Shown one piece after another: positions 29,237 through 39,727 of a DNA stretch of 64,000 nucleotides; the stretch's first letter is position 1; the number at the start of each line of letters is the position of its first letter. The translations under genes were made by a program, and so were the position numbers. Origin of the DNA: an uncultured Acidobacteriota bacterium (GTDB lineage Bacteria > Acidobacteriota > Vicinamibacteria > Marinacidobacterales > SMYC01); contig CAMYKY010000001.1 in NCBI GenBank assembly GCA_947259165.1, positions 1 through 64,000 on the forward strand, in the 5' to 3' direction. The notes under the pieces were generated by a model that saw only the letters and a program-made list of their open reading frames with translations, was not told the origin of the DNA and searched no databases.

Positions 29237-29839
29237 CTACCCGGAAAGCTTTCGCAGAACGCTTTTGAGCGCATCCTCGAACTTGGCGTCGGGGTCGCTG
29301 GCAACGACCTGCTCGACTCCCTTCTCGGATTGTGGGCGCGGAAAACCAAGGTTCAGCAGCGCCGAGATCAAATCTTCGGCAAGCGTCTGCACCGGATCCG
29401 CGCTCGCGGCCCTCATCCGGCCCTCACTCGCTGAAACTTGCGGCATTTTGTCGCGAAGCTCGAGAATGAGCCGCTCCGCCGTTTTCTTGCCGACCCCAGG
29501 GATCGCGTTGAGGCGACGATGGTCTCCTCGACGGATCGCGTCAATGAGCGTTTGAGGTTCGAGACCGGACATGACCTTGAGCGCAAGCGACGGGCCGACC
29601 CCGGCAACACTAATGAGCCGGTCGAAGAGAAGCCGCTCCTTCGCGGAGAAGAACCCGTAGAGAGCAAGCGTGTCTTCCCGCACGTGCGTATGGATCTGGA
29701 GAGCAACAGACTCCCCTTCACTCGGAAGCTCGTAATACGTCGACACCGGGATAAGGACTTTGTAGCCAACGCCACCCACGAGAACGACCACGTGATCCGG
29801 CGTTTTTGTTTTGAGTCCTCCTTCGAGATAGGAAATCAC
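29237..29839 (-). CDS. ruvA: Holliday junction branch migration protein RuvA
   Basis: MISYLEGGLKTKTPDHVVVLVGGVGYKV...GVGPSLALKVMS...IPGVGKKTAERLILELRDK. Confidence 0.95.
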   Translation of the reverse strand: MISYLEGGLKTKTPDHVVVLVGGVGYKVLIPVSTYYELPSEGESVALQIHTHVREDTLALYGFFSAKERLLFDRLISVAGVGPSLALKVMSGLEPQTLIDAIRRGDHRRLNAIPGVGKKTAERLILELRDKMPQVSASEGRMRAASADPVQTLAEDLISALLNLGFPRPQSEKGVEQVVASDPDAKFEDALKSVLRKLSG

Positions 29840-30333
29840 GAAGATGTTCGCACTTTCGCGTGGAACCGCATCTGGTTAGCGTGACACAAAGCGAGCGCGA
29901 GCGCGTCGGCGGCGTCGTGGGGATCGGGTGGAGCGTCGAGCGCCAACAAAACCGCGACCATTTTTTGGACCTGGTGCTTGTCGGCTCGACCATAGCCGAC
30001 CACGGACTGTTTCACCTCGAGCGGTGAATACTCGTGCACCGGAAGCGCCCGCTCGACGCCCGCCAAAAGCGCAACACCTCGAACATGCCCAAGCTTCAGA
30101 GCGCTCTTGACGTTGGTCGCAAAAAAGAGGCTCTCGACCACCATCTCGTCCGGGCCACAATCATCCATCACATCGAGGATCCCCTGATGAATGGTTTTCA
30201 ACTTCTCGGGGAAAGATCGCGTCACTGCCGTCCGCACGACACCGTGGGTTACGAGCGCATGCCGGCTTCCGTCGGTATCGATGACGCCGAAACCGGTGAC
30301 TCGAGAGCCCGGGTCAATTCCGAGGATCCTCAT
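29836..30333 (-). CDS. ruvC: Crossover junction endodeoxyribonuclease RuvC
   Basis: MRILGIDPGSRVTGFGVID...VVESLFFATNVKSALKLGHVRGVALLA. Confidence 0.96.
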   Translation of the reverse strand: MRILGIDPGSRVTGFGVIDTDGSRHALVTHGVVRTAVTRSFPEKLKTIHQGILDVMDDCGPDEMVVESLFFATNVKSALKLGHVRGVALLAGVERALPVHEYSPLEVKQSVVGYGRADKHQVQKMVAVLLALDAPPDPHDAADALALALCHANQMRFHAKVRTSS

Positions 30334-30358
30334 AACTCGACATCGCGCGATGGGACGA

Positions 30359-31108
30359 TCAAGACATTGCGGCCACGATCTCTTCTTCGTCGATGTCGAA
30401 ATTCGCCCAAACGTTCGTGAGATCTTCGTGATCCTCGAGCGCTTCCATAAGCTTGAGCATCTGCTTGGCCTGTTTGCCTTCGAGCTTCACGCTCGTTTGA
30501 GGGATCATGGCGATTTCCTCCGCGGCAACAGGGATGCTCTTGGCCGAGAGTGCGTCCCGAACCGCCTGAAACGCGTCGGGGGCGGTGAAGATTTCCCAAA
30601 GGGTTCCGTCTTCGTTGACATCGTCGGCGCCGGCTTCGAGAACGATCTCGAGCAACGTCTCTTCGTCAACGTCGTCCCCCTCGACTACGAGATAGCCCTT
30701 TTTGTCGAACAACCAATTGACGGAGCCGGACTCTCCCAGGTTGCCGCCGTATTTGGAGAAGAAATGACGTATTTCTCCAACCGTACGATTCTTGTTGTCC
30801 GTCGTCGCCTCGATGAAAACCGCAACCCCACCAGGCCCATAGCCTTCGTATTGAACCTCTTCGAGGTTGTAGCCCTCGAGCTCACCGGTTCCCTTTTTGA
30901 TGGCTCGCTCGATATTGTCCTTGGGCATGTTCACGGATTTCGCCTTGTCCACCGCAAGGCGGAGCCGGGGGTTGAAATCGATATCGCCCCCGCCCAACCG
31001 GGCCGCCACCGTAATCTCTTTGATGATACCGGTGAACGCCTTGCCTCGCTTGGCGTCCGTCGCCGCTTTCTTGTGCTTAATAGAGTGCCACTTAGAATGT
31101 CCAGACAT
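30359..31108 (-). CDS. yebC: YebC/PmpR family regulatory protein
   Basis: [32 protein letters not shown]. Confidence 0.96.
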   Translation of the reverse strand: MSGHSKWHSIKHKKAATDAKRGKAFTGIIKEITVAARLGGGDIDFNPRLRLAVDKAKSVNMPKDNIERAIKKGTGELEGYNLEEVQYEGYGPGGVAVFIEATTDNKNRTVGEIRHFFSKYGGNLGESGSVNWLFDKKGYLVVEGDDVDEETLLEIVLEAGADDVNEDGTLWEIFTAPDAFQAVRDALSAKSIPVAAEEIAMIPQTSVKLEGKQAKQMLKLMEALEDHEDLTNVWANFDIDEEEIVAAMS

Positions 31109-31184
31109 TGGAACGAAATCGTAGCACGCCGGTGGGCCGGCCTCAATGGTTTCTGGTCCGGCGATCGGCTGTCGGCATCCGGCT

Positions 31185-32009
31185 CTAGTCATCGAACACG
31201 AACGTCGGCTCCTCGTAGTAGCGGACGCGGTGCTCGGAGACTTTGTGCTGGATCTCGTCCTTGAGCCAACGGCGTTTTTCTTCGAGGGGCAGGCTCGATT
31301 TCAATAGAGGCAGGCGGAGGTCGAAACCCAGCACGCGCCGAGGCACGAGGATGCGGGTGACGCCGGAGGGAAGACGATCACCGGCTTCGGCGACAGCGCG
31401 GACATCCTCTTTGGCGAAATCGGGGAACATCACGAGGGCCCCGAAATGTGGATGCTGGTCTCGCAGCGACGCGACGTCGGCGTGATTCACTCGATCCATT
31501 CGCGCATCGCCTTTGTAATAGATGTCGACGATCGAGCGCAGGTGTTGGACCCTCTCGGACCACGGCGCATCTGTAACCAGATGCACCGCTTCGTCCCCTT
31601 CGGTGACGAAACTCGCAAGGTGACCTTCGGGTGGGACGTCACCCGTCCGAACCTCGAGCCCTGTTATCGAGCGCGCATGGTCGACGAGTCCCTTCGCTTC
31701 GATGTCGCGTACGACGTGATTCCAGTGCCCAATCTCGAGTGCGGGATTCTCGAACGGCTCGACCTGGACGAGAAGGTGCTCGATATCGAGGTTCTCGAGC
31801 GCCGAGACACGATTGGCGCCATCGAGAAGCAAATAGCGGTCGCTGCCTTCAAGACTGGCGACGATCGGCGGGTTCCTCAAAATCCCGTCCGCCGAGAGGC
31901 GATCGAGCAAGCGAGCGACCCGCTCGAGATCGACCTCTTCATGAAGCAGAAGATCGGTGATGGGAACGATTCGCAGGTCCGGAAAACCCCCGGAAGACTT
32001 CTGGCTCAT
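31185..32009 (-). CDS. ParB-fold protein, SbnI/free-serine-kinase-like
   Basis: [53 protein letters not shown] resembles ParB-like/SerK blocks. Confidence 0.5.
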   Translation of the reverse strand: MSQKSSGGFPDLRIVPITDLLLHEEVDLERVARLLDRLSADGILRNPPIVASLEGSDRYLLLDGANRVSALENLDIEHLLVQVEPFENPALEIGHWNHVVRDIEAKGLVDHARSITGLEVRTGDVPPEGHLASFVTEGDEAVHLVTDAPWSERVQHLRSIVDIYYKGDARMDRVNHADVASLRDQHPHFGALVMFPDFAKEDVRAVAEAGDRLPSGVTRILVPRRVLGFDLRLPLLKSSLPLEEKRRWLKDEIQHKVSEHRVRYYEEPTFVFDD

Positions 32010-32026
32010 CCCGCTATTGTAGTGCC

Positions 32027-32374
32027 CTACTTCCGCATGCGCCGATTCTTCTTCCGGGCGGCGGCGACAAGCTCGTCGATATGCTCTTGCGCGAGACCGT
32101 CCATAGCACGCAGCATCTTCCCAGCATTCGCGGGCTGCCGGTAGATAATGCGTTTGAGATCGGTTCCGACCCGGCCCGCGAGTGCGAGCAACTCGTCTGG
32201 GTCCTGGTCGAGCGCCTTCGCTATACGGATGACCTTTTGCTCGGCTGGGGGAGGGAACACATCGCGCTCAATCGGCGCCAGATACGTCGGACTCATTCCG
32301 ACTTTCCGCGCAAATTGGGCGATGCTGATGTTCCTTCCTTCTCGGAGTTTACGAATCGTCCTTCCAAACTTCAT
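32027..32374 (-). CDS. XRE-family HTH transcriptional regulator
   Basis: FGRTIRKLREGRNISIAQFARKVGMSPTYLAPIERDVFPPPAEQKVIRIAKAL HTH. Confidence 0.88.
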   Translation of the reverse strand: MKFGRTIRKLREGRNISIAQFARKVGMSPTYLAPIERDVFPPPAEQKVIRIAKALDQDPDELLALAGRVGTDLKRIIYRQPANAGKMLRAMDGLAQEHIDELVAAARKKNRRMRK

Positions 32375-32583
32375 CGTGACGGGCCTCCTCCTGCGGTGGC
32401 TATCACTTGCAAAACAAGACCGACTCGGTTCGAGAGTCATACCAGGTAGGCAAGGGAGCACGGACACTCGAGCCGGTTTCCGAAAGATCTCCCCTCTGCA
32501 GAGAAGACTAGGACGACGGGATTCTAATCGTGGCGGCGATTGACGGTCAACTACCTAACGGCAGTCGGTTGCCGAAAGCCGTA

Positions 32584-33750
32584 CTACGATTCCAGCCAGT
32601 CAGAAAGGTGAACGAGAGTGCCGCCTTCGGCCTTGCTCAAATGGACGGCGTTGAGTCCCTGATGGTTGTCGCTGTCGAAGCTAATCGGCGTGCCAACGAA
32701 GTTGTCGGTCCAGTTGTCGATGGTCTCGAGCGATAGGATGAACCCGAGCCGCGAGAGCTCCGGCCCGGCACGACGCAGCCCCTCGACGAGGATTTCGGCG
32801 CGGGCAAGTCCCCAGTAGGCGTACGTTCCGAACTCCATCCCGTTGCCGTACTGTTCGATGATCTCGCGGGCCTTGACGGCACCCGCCTCCTCGGACGTCG
32901 TCTCGGGCACACTCGATGCCACGATCGCGCCGTCCCAAGCCTCGCCCGCAAGGTCGAACATGACTGGGTCGGAGAGCACCTGGGTGGCAACGATTTGCGG
33001 GTCGTAGTCCTCGATCTCAGCGAGCGCCTTGACGAGTGCCGCAGCGCCTTCGGTGATACTCCAGACGAAAATGACGTCCACTTCTTCGTCTTTGAACTTC
33101 TGAGCAACCTCAGCGAGATCGTTTTGACCCACTTCATATGGCTGCGCCAGGGCGATCTCCTTGTCGGCAGCCCTGAGTCCCAAGCGCACGCCTTCTTGGC
33201 CTTCCCGCCCAAAGGAGTCGTCCTGGTAGAACATGCCGTACTTATCCGCCTCGATCTCGTCGACGACGTACTTCGCGAGAATGCGCCCTTCGGTGACATA
33301 GGACGGAAACGTCGAGAATATGTAGGCATTGACGGGCGAAGTCCACACCCGCGCGCCGGAGCCGGGGTTCACCCACGGGAGGAGCTTCATAGCGATATAG
33401 TCTTTGACCGCGAGACAGTTTGCCGTGCCATTACCACCGAGCAACGCAAAGACATGTTCGCCATCGATGAGCTCCTCGACGACACCTGGCGTTCGCGCGG
33501 GATCGTAGCCGTCGTCCTTTATCAGCAGACGGAGCTTCCGTCCGTGAATGCCGCCTTGATCGTTGATGTAGGCGAAATAGGCATCCATGGCTTTGGCGAT
33601 CGTCGAAAGATTCGACGCCGGTCCCGTCATAGGAGCCCACGTTCCGATCAGAACCTCTTCGCTCGTCACACCGATATCCGGACCTCCGCAGCCCACGGAG
33701 ACGAGCAGCGTGCAAATCGCTGCCAACGCAAGAATTCTTTTGAGTTCCAT
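32584..33750 (-). CDS. ABC transporter substrate-binding lipoprotein (branched-chain amino-acid type)
   Basis: Lipobox LLVSVGCGG; EEVLIGTWAPMTGPASNL...AYFAYINDQGGIHGRKLRLLIKDDGYDPART. Confidence 0.9.
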   Translation of the reverse strand: MELKRILALAAICTLLVSVGCGGPDIGVTSEEVLIGTWAPMTGPASNLSTIAKAMDAYFAYINDQGGIHGRKLRLLIKDDGYDPARTPGVVEELIDGEHVFALLGGNGTANCLAVKDYIAMKLLPWVNPGSGARVWTSPVNAYIFSTFPSYVTEGRILAKYVVDEIEADKYGMFYQDDSFGREGQEGVRLGLRAADKEIALAQPYEVGQNDLAEVAQKFKDEEVDVIFVWSITEGAAALVKALAEIEDYDPQIVATQVLSDPVMFDLAGEAWDGAIVASSVPETTSEEAGAVKAREIIEQYGNGMEFGTYAYWGLARAEILVEGLRRAGPELSRLGFILSLETIDNWTDNFVGTPISFDSDNHQGLNAVHLSKAEGGTLVHLSDWLES

Positions 33751-33993
33751 CGTAAATATCTTCCTGTCATGGCCGGCACGACGAGTGTGACTCGCCGCCA
33801 CGGCGGCCTTTTTTGATTCTGCTGGTCTGTTCGAGACTCGATTCTCGACATGAGCCCGCGATAATGCCGGACCGCAGCGAGGAATTCTACCATGAAACGC
33901 ACACCCGCAAGGTACTCCCCCAGTAATCGTCATGGTATAATTTTTCTCTCAAACTCTTGCGATGGACAACGTCCAGAAAACGGGGAGCTCACC

Positions 33994-34191
33994 ATGAGCG
34001 ACGAGCTAGAAGTCGAGGATGACGTATTCCTCGAGGAAGGTCTCTTTTACTGCACCTGCGGCAACCCCATCGAGGCCGAGGATGCCAACGGGTTGATCGA
34101 GAAGGAAGCTGGCAAGGAATTCGTCGCCTGCCCCACGTGCGACATGAAACACTTCGCGGACAGCGGCCATTTTCGCCTCGGCGACGACTAG
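33994..34191 (+). CDS. Small zinc-ribbon protein, 65 aa
   Basis: FYCTCGNPIEAEDAN...FVACPTCDMKHF. Confidence 0.6.
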   Translation: MSDELEVEDDVFLEEGLFYCTCGNPIEAEDANGLIEKEAGKEFVACPTCDMKHFADSGHFRLGDD

Positions 34192-34373
34192 CGGCCTGCC
34201 GAAAATACGATCGCAGCCTTCACGCAGATAGCCGGCCCCGGGAAACACTGAGCTCTCCCCCCAACTGTCCGCATCCGGCTGGTTGGAACTAGATCAGAAG
34301 TGTGCGGCGCGCCCCCGACCGGCGAAAGCCGGCGGCGCGCCGCGTTGATGTCGCGAGCGACTGTTCGTGAGCC

Positions 34374-35033
34374 CTAAAAAACCGGCCCCATTCCTCCGCC
34401 TAAGTCATCGTCGTTGTCATCGCCGGACCCCTCGCTCGCATCGGGACCGTCGTCGCCGGGAGTGCCGCTTTCCGACTCCGGCTCTCGCCAAGGCGGGGTC
34501 ACGGGCGCCGGTGCGGGAGTGGCTTGCCACGGCGCGGCACTCGAGGCAGGTGCTGGCACCGCCGCTGGGGCCGGTGCAGGCGCCGGCTTCGGAGCCGGTG
34601 CAGCTTTTTTCTTTGGCGCGGGTTTAGGCTTCGCCGACGAAGCTTTCTTCTTCGCCGTCTTCTTCTTCGCCGTCTTCTTCTTCCCGGCTTTCTTCTTGAC
34701 TGCCTTCTTTGCCGCCTTTTTCTTGGCGGCCTTCTTCTTTACTTTCTTCTTCTTGGCGGCCTTCTTCTTCTTGATTTTCTTCTTAGCCGGTTTCTTCTTA
34801 GCGGCTTTCTTTTTGGCCTTCTTCTTCGTTATTTTCTTCTTGGCCTTCTTCTTGGTCTTCTTAGTAGCCTTTTTCTTCTTGGCCTTCTTTTTCGCTACTT
34901 TCTTCTTTTTGGCCTTCTTCTTGGCCGGGCGTCGCGTCTTCGTGGCCTTTTTCTTACGGGCCACTTTCCGCTTTACCGCTTTCTTTTTGGTCACCTTCTT
35001 CTTCGCTTTTGCCTTCTTCTTTTTCTTTTTCAT
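34374..35033 (-). CDS. Lysine/alanine-rich histone H1-like protein
   Basis: KKKAKKKVTKKKAVKRKVARKKK...AAKKKPAKKKIKKK repeats, then an Ala/Pro-rich acidic tail. Confidence 0.75.
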   Translation of the reverse strand: MKKKKKKAKAKKKVTKKKAVKRKVARKKKATKTRRPAKKKAKKKKVAKKKAKKKKATKKTKKKAKKKITKKKAKKKAAKKKPAKKKIKKKKAAKKKKVKKKAAKKKAAKKAVKKKAGKKKTAKKKTAKKKASSAKPKPAPKKKAAPAPKPAPAPAPAAVPAPASSAAPWQATPAPAPVTPPWREPESESGTPGDDGPDASEGSGDDNDDDLGGGMGPVF

Positions 35034-35292
35034 GTCAGCTGCCCACCTTCATCCACGCTCAGCGGTGTTGTCGTTGCATCAACTCCGAACACGTCTACCT
35101 TCAGGGTGAACCTCCCGCACATCGAATCGAGAATAACATCGAATGTTGCTTTCGTCATCTTGATCGAAGTACCGAAGACAAGACTGAAATTCCCGTCCAC
35201 GCCTGAATATGACCTCGGATCCGCGTTGCGGATTTGGTCGGGATTCTAAAGAACATTGATTCGAACTGTCAAAGGTGTTTCTAATACTCTCG

Positions 35293-36132
35293 ATGCAAGA
35301 CCGCCTGAGAACCTACAGCCGATTCGTCAAGATCGAACACACCCTTTTTTCGTTCCCGATGTTGATCAGTGGCGCCCTTCTGGCCGATGGCGCGCTCACT
35401 TGGCGGCTGTTGCTGCTAATCCTCGTAGCGGGCACCGGAGCTAGAACGGCGGCTCTCGGCTTGAACCGAATGCTCGACCGCGCCATTGACGCCAGGAACC
35501 CGCGAACAGCGAATCGTGAGCTACCAAGTGGTCAAATGACGCTTGTCGAGGCCGTCGCCGTCACCGGCGCCGGAATCCTCGTTTACCTCGTCGCCGCTTT
35601 TCTCATTTCTCCACGCTGTCTCGAGCTCTCCCCGATCCCGCTTGCGGTTTTCCTTGCTTATCCGCTGATGAAACGATTCACGATATGGGCTCACCTGGGC
35701 GTTGGGGCCGCCCTCGCGATGGGTCCTTTGGGAGCGTGGTTCGCGGTTCAGCTCAATTTCTCGGACTACCCTCGCATCGTGGCGTTGTGTTTGTTCACCT
35801 TCTTGTGGGTGGCCGGATTCGACATCATCTACGCCACACTCGACGTCGACTTCGACCGCGGGGAGAGACTTCGCTCACTTCCCGCTCGGTTCGGCAAACG
35901 GCGCGCGCTTGCGATCTCCTTGGCATTCCACATAGTAGCGTTCGCTCTGTTATGCGTGCTCTACTGGACGGCCATGACGGGTCCGCTCGCCGCACTGATG
36001 TTGCTCGCTATCGGAGCACTCCTCGGGCTCGAGCACCGTCAGGCTGAAAATGTCGAGCTCGCTTTTTTCAAAGTGAACGCCGTGCTGGGATTCGTCGTGC
36101 TGGGATTCGTCGCCGCAGGAGTGTTTGCATGA
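35293..36132 (+). CDS. UbiA-family prenyltransferase (menaquinone, MqnP-like)
   Basis: FVKIEHTLFSFPM...LGLNRMLDRAIDARNPRTANRELPSG...FDIIYATLDVDFDRGERLRSLPARFG. Confidence 0.92.
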   Translation: MQDRLRTYSRFVKIEHTLFSFPMLISGALLADGALTWRLLLLILVAGTGARTAALGLNRMLDRAIDARNPRTANRELPSGQMTLVEAVAVTGAGILVYLVAAFLISPRCLELSPIPLAVFLAYPLMKRFTIWAHLGVGAALAMGPLGAWFAVQLNFSDYPRIVALCLFTFLWVAGFDIIYATLDVDFDRGERLRSLPARFGKRRALAISLAFHIVAFALLCVLYWTAMTGPLAALMLLAIGALLGLEHRQAENVELAFFKVNAVLGFVVLGFVAAGVFA

Positions 36133-36691
36133 GGGTGATGGTCGGCTTAACGGGCTAATTCGGCGCTATTTACGGTGTGAAGTTTCTCGAGCGATGCCCG
36201 GGCGACAAGTTCCTGGTGGTATCGAAATGGGGCGAGAAGGTGCTCGGGCTCGAGCTCGGTATGAGCCTCGACGGTTTGAAGCCGCACGTCAAAGCAGTGT
36301 TTCGTGACGACGACTTGGCGGCCCCGTTCTCGTCGGGCTCCAACCGCCACGATGCGCTTGTGCTCATGCCTTGCAGTATTTCGACTCTGGGCAAGATCGC
36401 GAGCGGCATCGCGGACACGCTGATCACTTCGAGCAGCACAAGTGGCGCTCAAAGAGCGGATGCCTCTCATCGTGGGCATCCGTGAGACACCCTTGTCATC
36501 CATCGCCCTCGAAAACGCGTTGAAGCTCTCACGGGAGGGAGCTGTGATCATGCCGATCTCGCCTCCCTGGTACAAAAACCCTGAGTCGATGGACGACATC
36601 GTCAACGGGTTCGTGGACTATTTCTAGCTAGGTGCTCTCGATCCTCGGTGTCGAAGTCGAAGGAGGGTGGCGCACCAGCGAGCTCGCATAG
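36129..36691 (+). pseudogene. ubiX: ubiX-like flavin prenyltransferase with premature stop and frameshifts
   Basis: Reading across frames gives MRVMVGLTG*FGAIYGVKFLERCPG...LVLMPCSISTLGKIASGIADTLIT(fs)RAAQVALKERMPLIVGIRETPLSSIALENALKLSREGAVIMPISPPWYKNPESMDDIVNGFVDYF*(fs)VLSILGVEVEGGWRTSELA*. Confidence 0.85.
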
Positions 36692-36697
36692 TTCGGA

Positions 36698-37834
36698 GTG
36701 GAAGCTTCGGCGCTTTTTGACAATAATCCACTCGTGAGCACGACAACACTCGAAGACATCACCTTCCAGGATCCTGTCCTCGTTCCAATTTGGGAGAAAG
36801 TGCGCTCCGGAGTCCGGCTCGGGCGCGAGGATGGGCTGTCGGTCTTGAACACATGGGACATCACCGCGCTTGGCAAGATGGCCGATTACGTCAAACGCGC
36901 CAAGACCGCCGACATCGTCTATTTCGTGATGAACCGACAGATCAACCCGACGAACCTGTGTGTCCTGGACTGCACCTTTTGCGACTTTGCCGCAAAACCT
37001 GGTGACGACCACGCTTACGAATTGTCCATGGACGAGATCTTGGACAAGCTGAGCAACGAGTTGTCTGAGGTCCACATCGTCGGCGGGCTCCACCCGAAGT
37101 GGAAGTTCGAGGACTATCTCAATATCGTCGCGCGGATCCACCAAGCGTTCCCCTCGATCCAGATCAAGGCCTGGACCGCGGTCGAGATCGATTGGTTCGC
37201 TCGCATCGGCCGGATGTCGGTTCGAGAAGTCCTCGAAAAACTTCGCGAAGCGGGGCTTCAATCTCTACCGGGAGGAGGCGCGGAGGTTTTCTCCGAGCGG
37301 GTCCAGGAGGCCACGTTCAAACACAAGATGGGTGCCGATCGATGGTTTGAGATCCACCGCATCGCCCACGAGATGGGCTTTCCCTCGAACGCAACGCTCC
37401 TCTACGGGCACATCGAGACGTACGAAGAGCGCGTCGCGCACATGTTGCGGTTGCGCGAGGCCCAAGACGAAACGCCGGGCTTTCTCTCGTTCATCCCACT
37501 CGCGCTCCAACCCGGAAACACGGGGCTCGTCGAGCGGCAAGCTTCCTCCATCGAGGACTTGCGGACGGTGGCGTGCGCACGGCTTCTGCTCGACAACTTC
37601 GACCACATCAAGTCTTACTGGGTGATGCTCGGCGAAGAAACCGCTTCGATCGCGCTGAACTTCGGCGCCAGTGACCTGGACGGCACGATCGGCGAAGAGC
37701 GCATCGCGCACTACGCCCAGGCGCAAAGCGCCGTGGGACTCGCTCGGGACAAGCTCATCGACATGATCCGAGAATCCGGCAAAGTCCCCGCGGAGCGCGA
37801 CGCTTTGTATAACGTTGTGCGCGTCTACAACTAG
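36698..37834 (+). CDS. mqnE: Aminofutalosine synthase (radical SAM)
   Basis: INPTNLCVLDCTFCDFAAKPGDDHAYELS; MqnE-type neighbourhood. Start may be downstream. Confidence 0.92.
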   Translation: MEASALFDNNPLVSTTTLEDITFQDPVLVPIWEKVRSGVRLGREDGLSVLNTWDITALGKMADYVKRAKTADIVYFVMNRQINPTNLCVLDCTFCDFAAKPGDDHAYELSMDEILDKLSNELSEVHIVGGLHPKWKFEDYLNIVARIHQAFPSIQIKAWTAVEIDWFARIGRMSVREVLEKLREAGLQSLPGGGAEVFSERVQEATFKHKMGADRWFEIHRIAHEMGFPSNATLLYGHIETYEERVAHMLRLREAQDETPGFLSFIPLALQPGNTGLVERQASSIEDLRTVACARLLLDNFDHIKSYWVMLGEETASIALNFGASDLDGTIGEERIAHYAQAQSAVGLARDKLIDMIRESGKVPAERDALYNVVRVYN

Positions 37835-37842
37835 ACACCTCC

Positions 37843-38604
37843 GTGCGACTCCTCATCGGCCAGATCTCCTATCTCAACAGCCAGCCGTTTTATCCACTTC
37901 TCTGCGAGCACCGCCTCATCCCGACGCCGCCGAGCGAGCTCGGAAAGATGGCAGACAAGGGTGAGATCGATGCCGGAATTCTGGCGACCGCCGACTTTCT
38001 GCTGCACGAGAGCCGCTATGAGCCCGTGGCGGGTCTTGGTATCGCGAACAGCGCGGAAGTCAGAAGCATCTTGTTCCTCAGCAAAAGGCCGATGTCGGAG
38101 CTCGACGGCGCACAGATCGGTATTACCGAAGACACCTCGACGTCCGTGCGTCTTTTGCGCATTCTTCTGGAGGTTCGCGACGGCAACAAACCGCGGGAGT
38201 ACGTTCGTGGACTGCGTGACGACGGCGACGCATTCCTCGTGATCGGAAACGAGGCGCTGTGGCGCAACCAAACGCCGACTCCCGAGTTCCCCTACCGTTA
38301 CGACCTGGCCACCGAGTGGTGGAACTGGACCGGTTTGCCGTTCGTGTTCGCTTTGTGGACCGCACGTCGCTCACTCCCCGACAACGTCAAAAGAGATTTC
38401 GCCGATCTTCTCGAGCGCTCGTTTCAAGTCGGCATGTCTCAGATTGACGATTTCGCTGCGCAGTTTGCGGGGGAGCTCGGCGCGCGCGAAGTGCTCGCGT
38501 CCTACCTGCGCAATTTTCATTATCGCCTTGGCCCGGAGGAGATGAAGGGCTTGGAAGAGTTTCGACGCTTGAGCAACGCGAACGGCTTCCTGGAGCCGAT
38601 CTAA
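37843..38604 (+). CDS. mqnA: Chorismate dehydratase
   Basis: LLIGQISYLNSQPFYPLL...GEIDAGILATADFLLHE; between mqnE and mqnC. Confidence 0.9.
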   Translation: MRLLIGQISYLNSQPFYPLLCEHRLIPTPPSELGKMADKGEIDAGILATADFLLHESRYEPVAGLGIANSAEVRSILFLSKRPMSELDGAQIGITEDTSTSVRLLRILLEVRDGNKPREYVRGLRDDGDAFLVIGNEALWRNQTPTPEFPYRYDLATEWWNWTGLPFVFALWTARRSLPDNVKRDFADLLERSFQVGMSQIDDFAAQFAGELGAREVLASYLRNFHYRLGPEEMKGLEEFRRLSNANGFLEPI

Positions 38605-38605
38605 A

Positions 38606-39688
38606 ATGACCGTGAAGCTGGACTCTGTCCGCGAGAAGCTCCGCTCCCAACAACGGCTCACCACCGAAGAAGGCCTCTTCCTGTTGCGGGATGCGCCGCT
38701 TCTCGACCTCGGCCAACTCGCGATGGAAGAGCGCCGCCGACGGCATCCCGCCTCGGTCGTCACCTTCGTGGTCGATACCAATCCGAACTATACGAACGTC
38801 TGCAACGTCGACTGCACTTTCTGCGCGTTTTACCGGAGCCCCGGGGACAAGGAAGCGTACACCCACTCGGTTGAGGAAATGCTCGAGCGCATCGGCCGCT
38901 CCGCGGCAAAAGGCGTGACGACGGTGTTGATGCAAGGCGGTGTCAACCCCGAGCTCCCGTTCGACTACTACTTAGACCTCGTGCGCGGCGTGCGTGAGCG
39001 CTACCCGGACGTCACGCCGCACTTTTGGTCAGCCGCCGAGATCGAAGGGATGGCTGCGGTCTCGGGTCTGACCCTCCAAGAGGTTCTCGTTCAGCTCAAA
39101 GACGCCGGCCAGACGACCCTGCCCGGGGGCGGCGCCGAAATCCTGTCGGAGAGTGTCCGGAAGAAGATTTCGCACAAGAAAGGCGTGACCCACAGCTGGC
39201 TCGAGGTCCACCGCGAAGCACACGCAATTGGCCTACGTTCCACCGCCACCATGATGTACGGGCACGTCGAGACCCCCGAAGACGTCGTCGAGCACTTCGA
39301 GGCCATCCGAGCACTGCAGGACGAACACGGCGGCTTCACCGCATTCGTGCCCTGGAGTTTCAAGCCGGGGAATACGCCACTCGTTAAGAAGATCCCGCGC
39401 CATGCGGGCCCCAACCAATACCTTCGAATGCTCGCTGCTTCCAGGCTGTACCTCGACAACTTCGACCACATCCAAGCGTCGTGGTTCTCGGAGGGTAAGA
39501 AGACAGGGCAAGTGGCTTTGCACTGGGGCGCCGACGACTTCGGAGGCACGTTATTCGAAGAAAACGTCCACGCCGCGACCGGCTTCATCAATCAGACGTC
39601 GACGGAAGAACTGAAGATCATCATTCGGGAAGCAGGCTTCACCCCTGCGCAGCGCACGACGCTCTACGAGATTCTAAAAGTCTTTTGA
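38606..39688 (+). CDS. mqnC: Cyclic dehypoxanthinyl futalosine synthase (radical SAM)
   Basis: YTNVCNVDCTFCAFYRSPGDKEAYTHS...TVLMQGGVNPELPFDYY. Confidence 0.93.
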   Translation: MTVKLDSVREKLRSQQRLTTEEGLFLLRDAPLLDLGQLAMEERRRRHPASVVTFVVDTNPNYTNVCNVDCTFCAFYRSPGDKEAYTHSVEEMLERIGRSAAKGVTTVLMQGGVNPELPFDYYLDLVRGVRERYPDVTPHFWSAAEIEGMAAVSGLTLQEVLVQLKDAGQTTLPGGGAEILSESVRKKISHKKGVTHSWLEVHREAHAIGLRSTATMMYGHVETPEDVVEHFEAIRALQDEHGGFTAFVPWSFKPGNTPLVKKIPRHAGPNQYLRMLAASRLYLDNFDHIQASWFSEGKKTGQVALHWGADDFGGTLFEENVHAATGFINQTSTEELKIIIREAGFTPAQRTTLYEILKVF

Positions 39689-39727
39689 TCTTGCCGCCAA
39701 AGCTCCACAGCACGGACCGACAGATCG

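Noticed and set aside
34414-35249. Two long plus-strand ORFs rich in Phe/Leu opposite the Lys-rich gene
   Set aside because: They are antisense shadows of AAG/AAA lysine codons (CTT/TTC); low-complexity with no domain.
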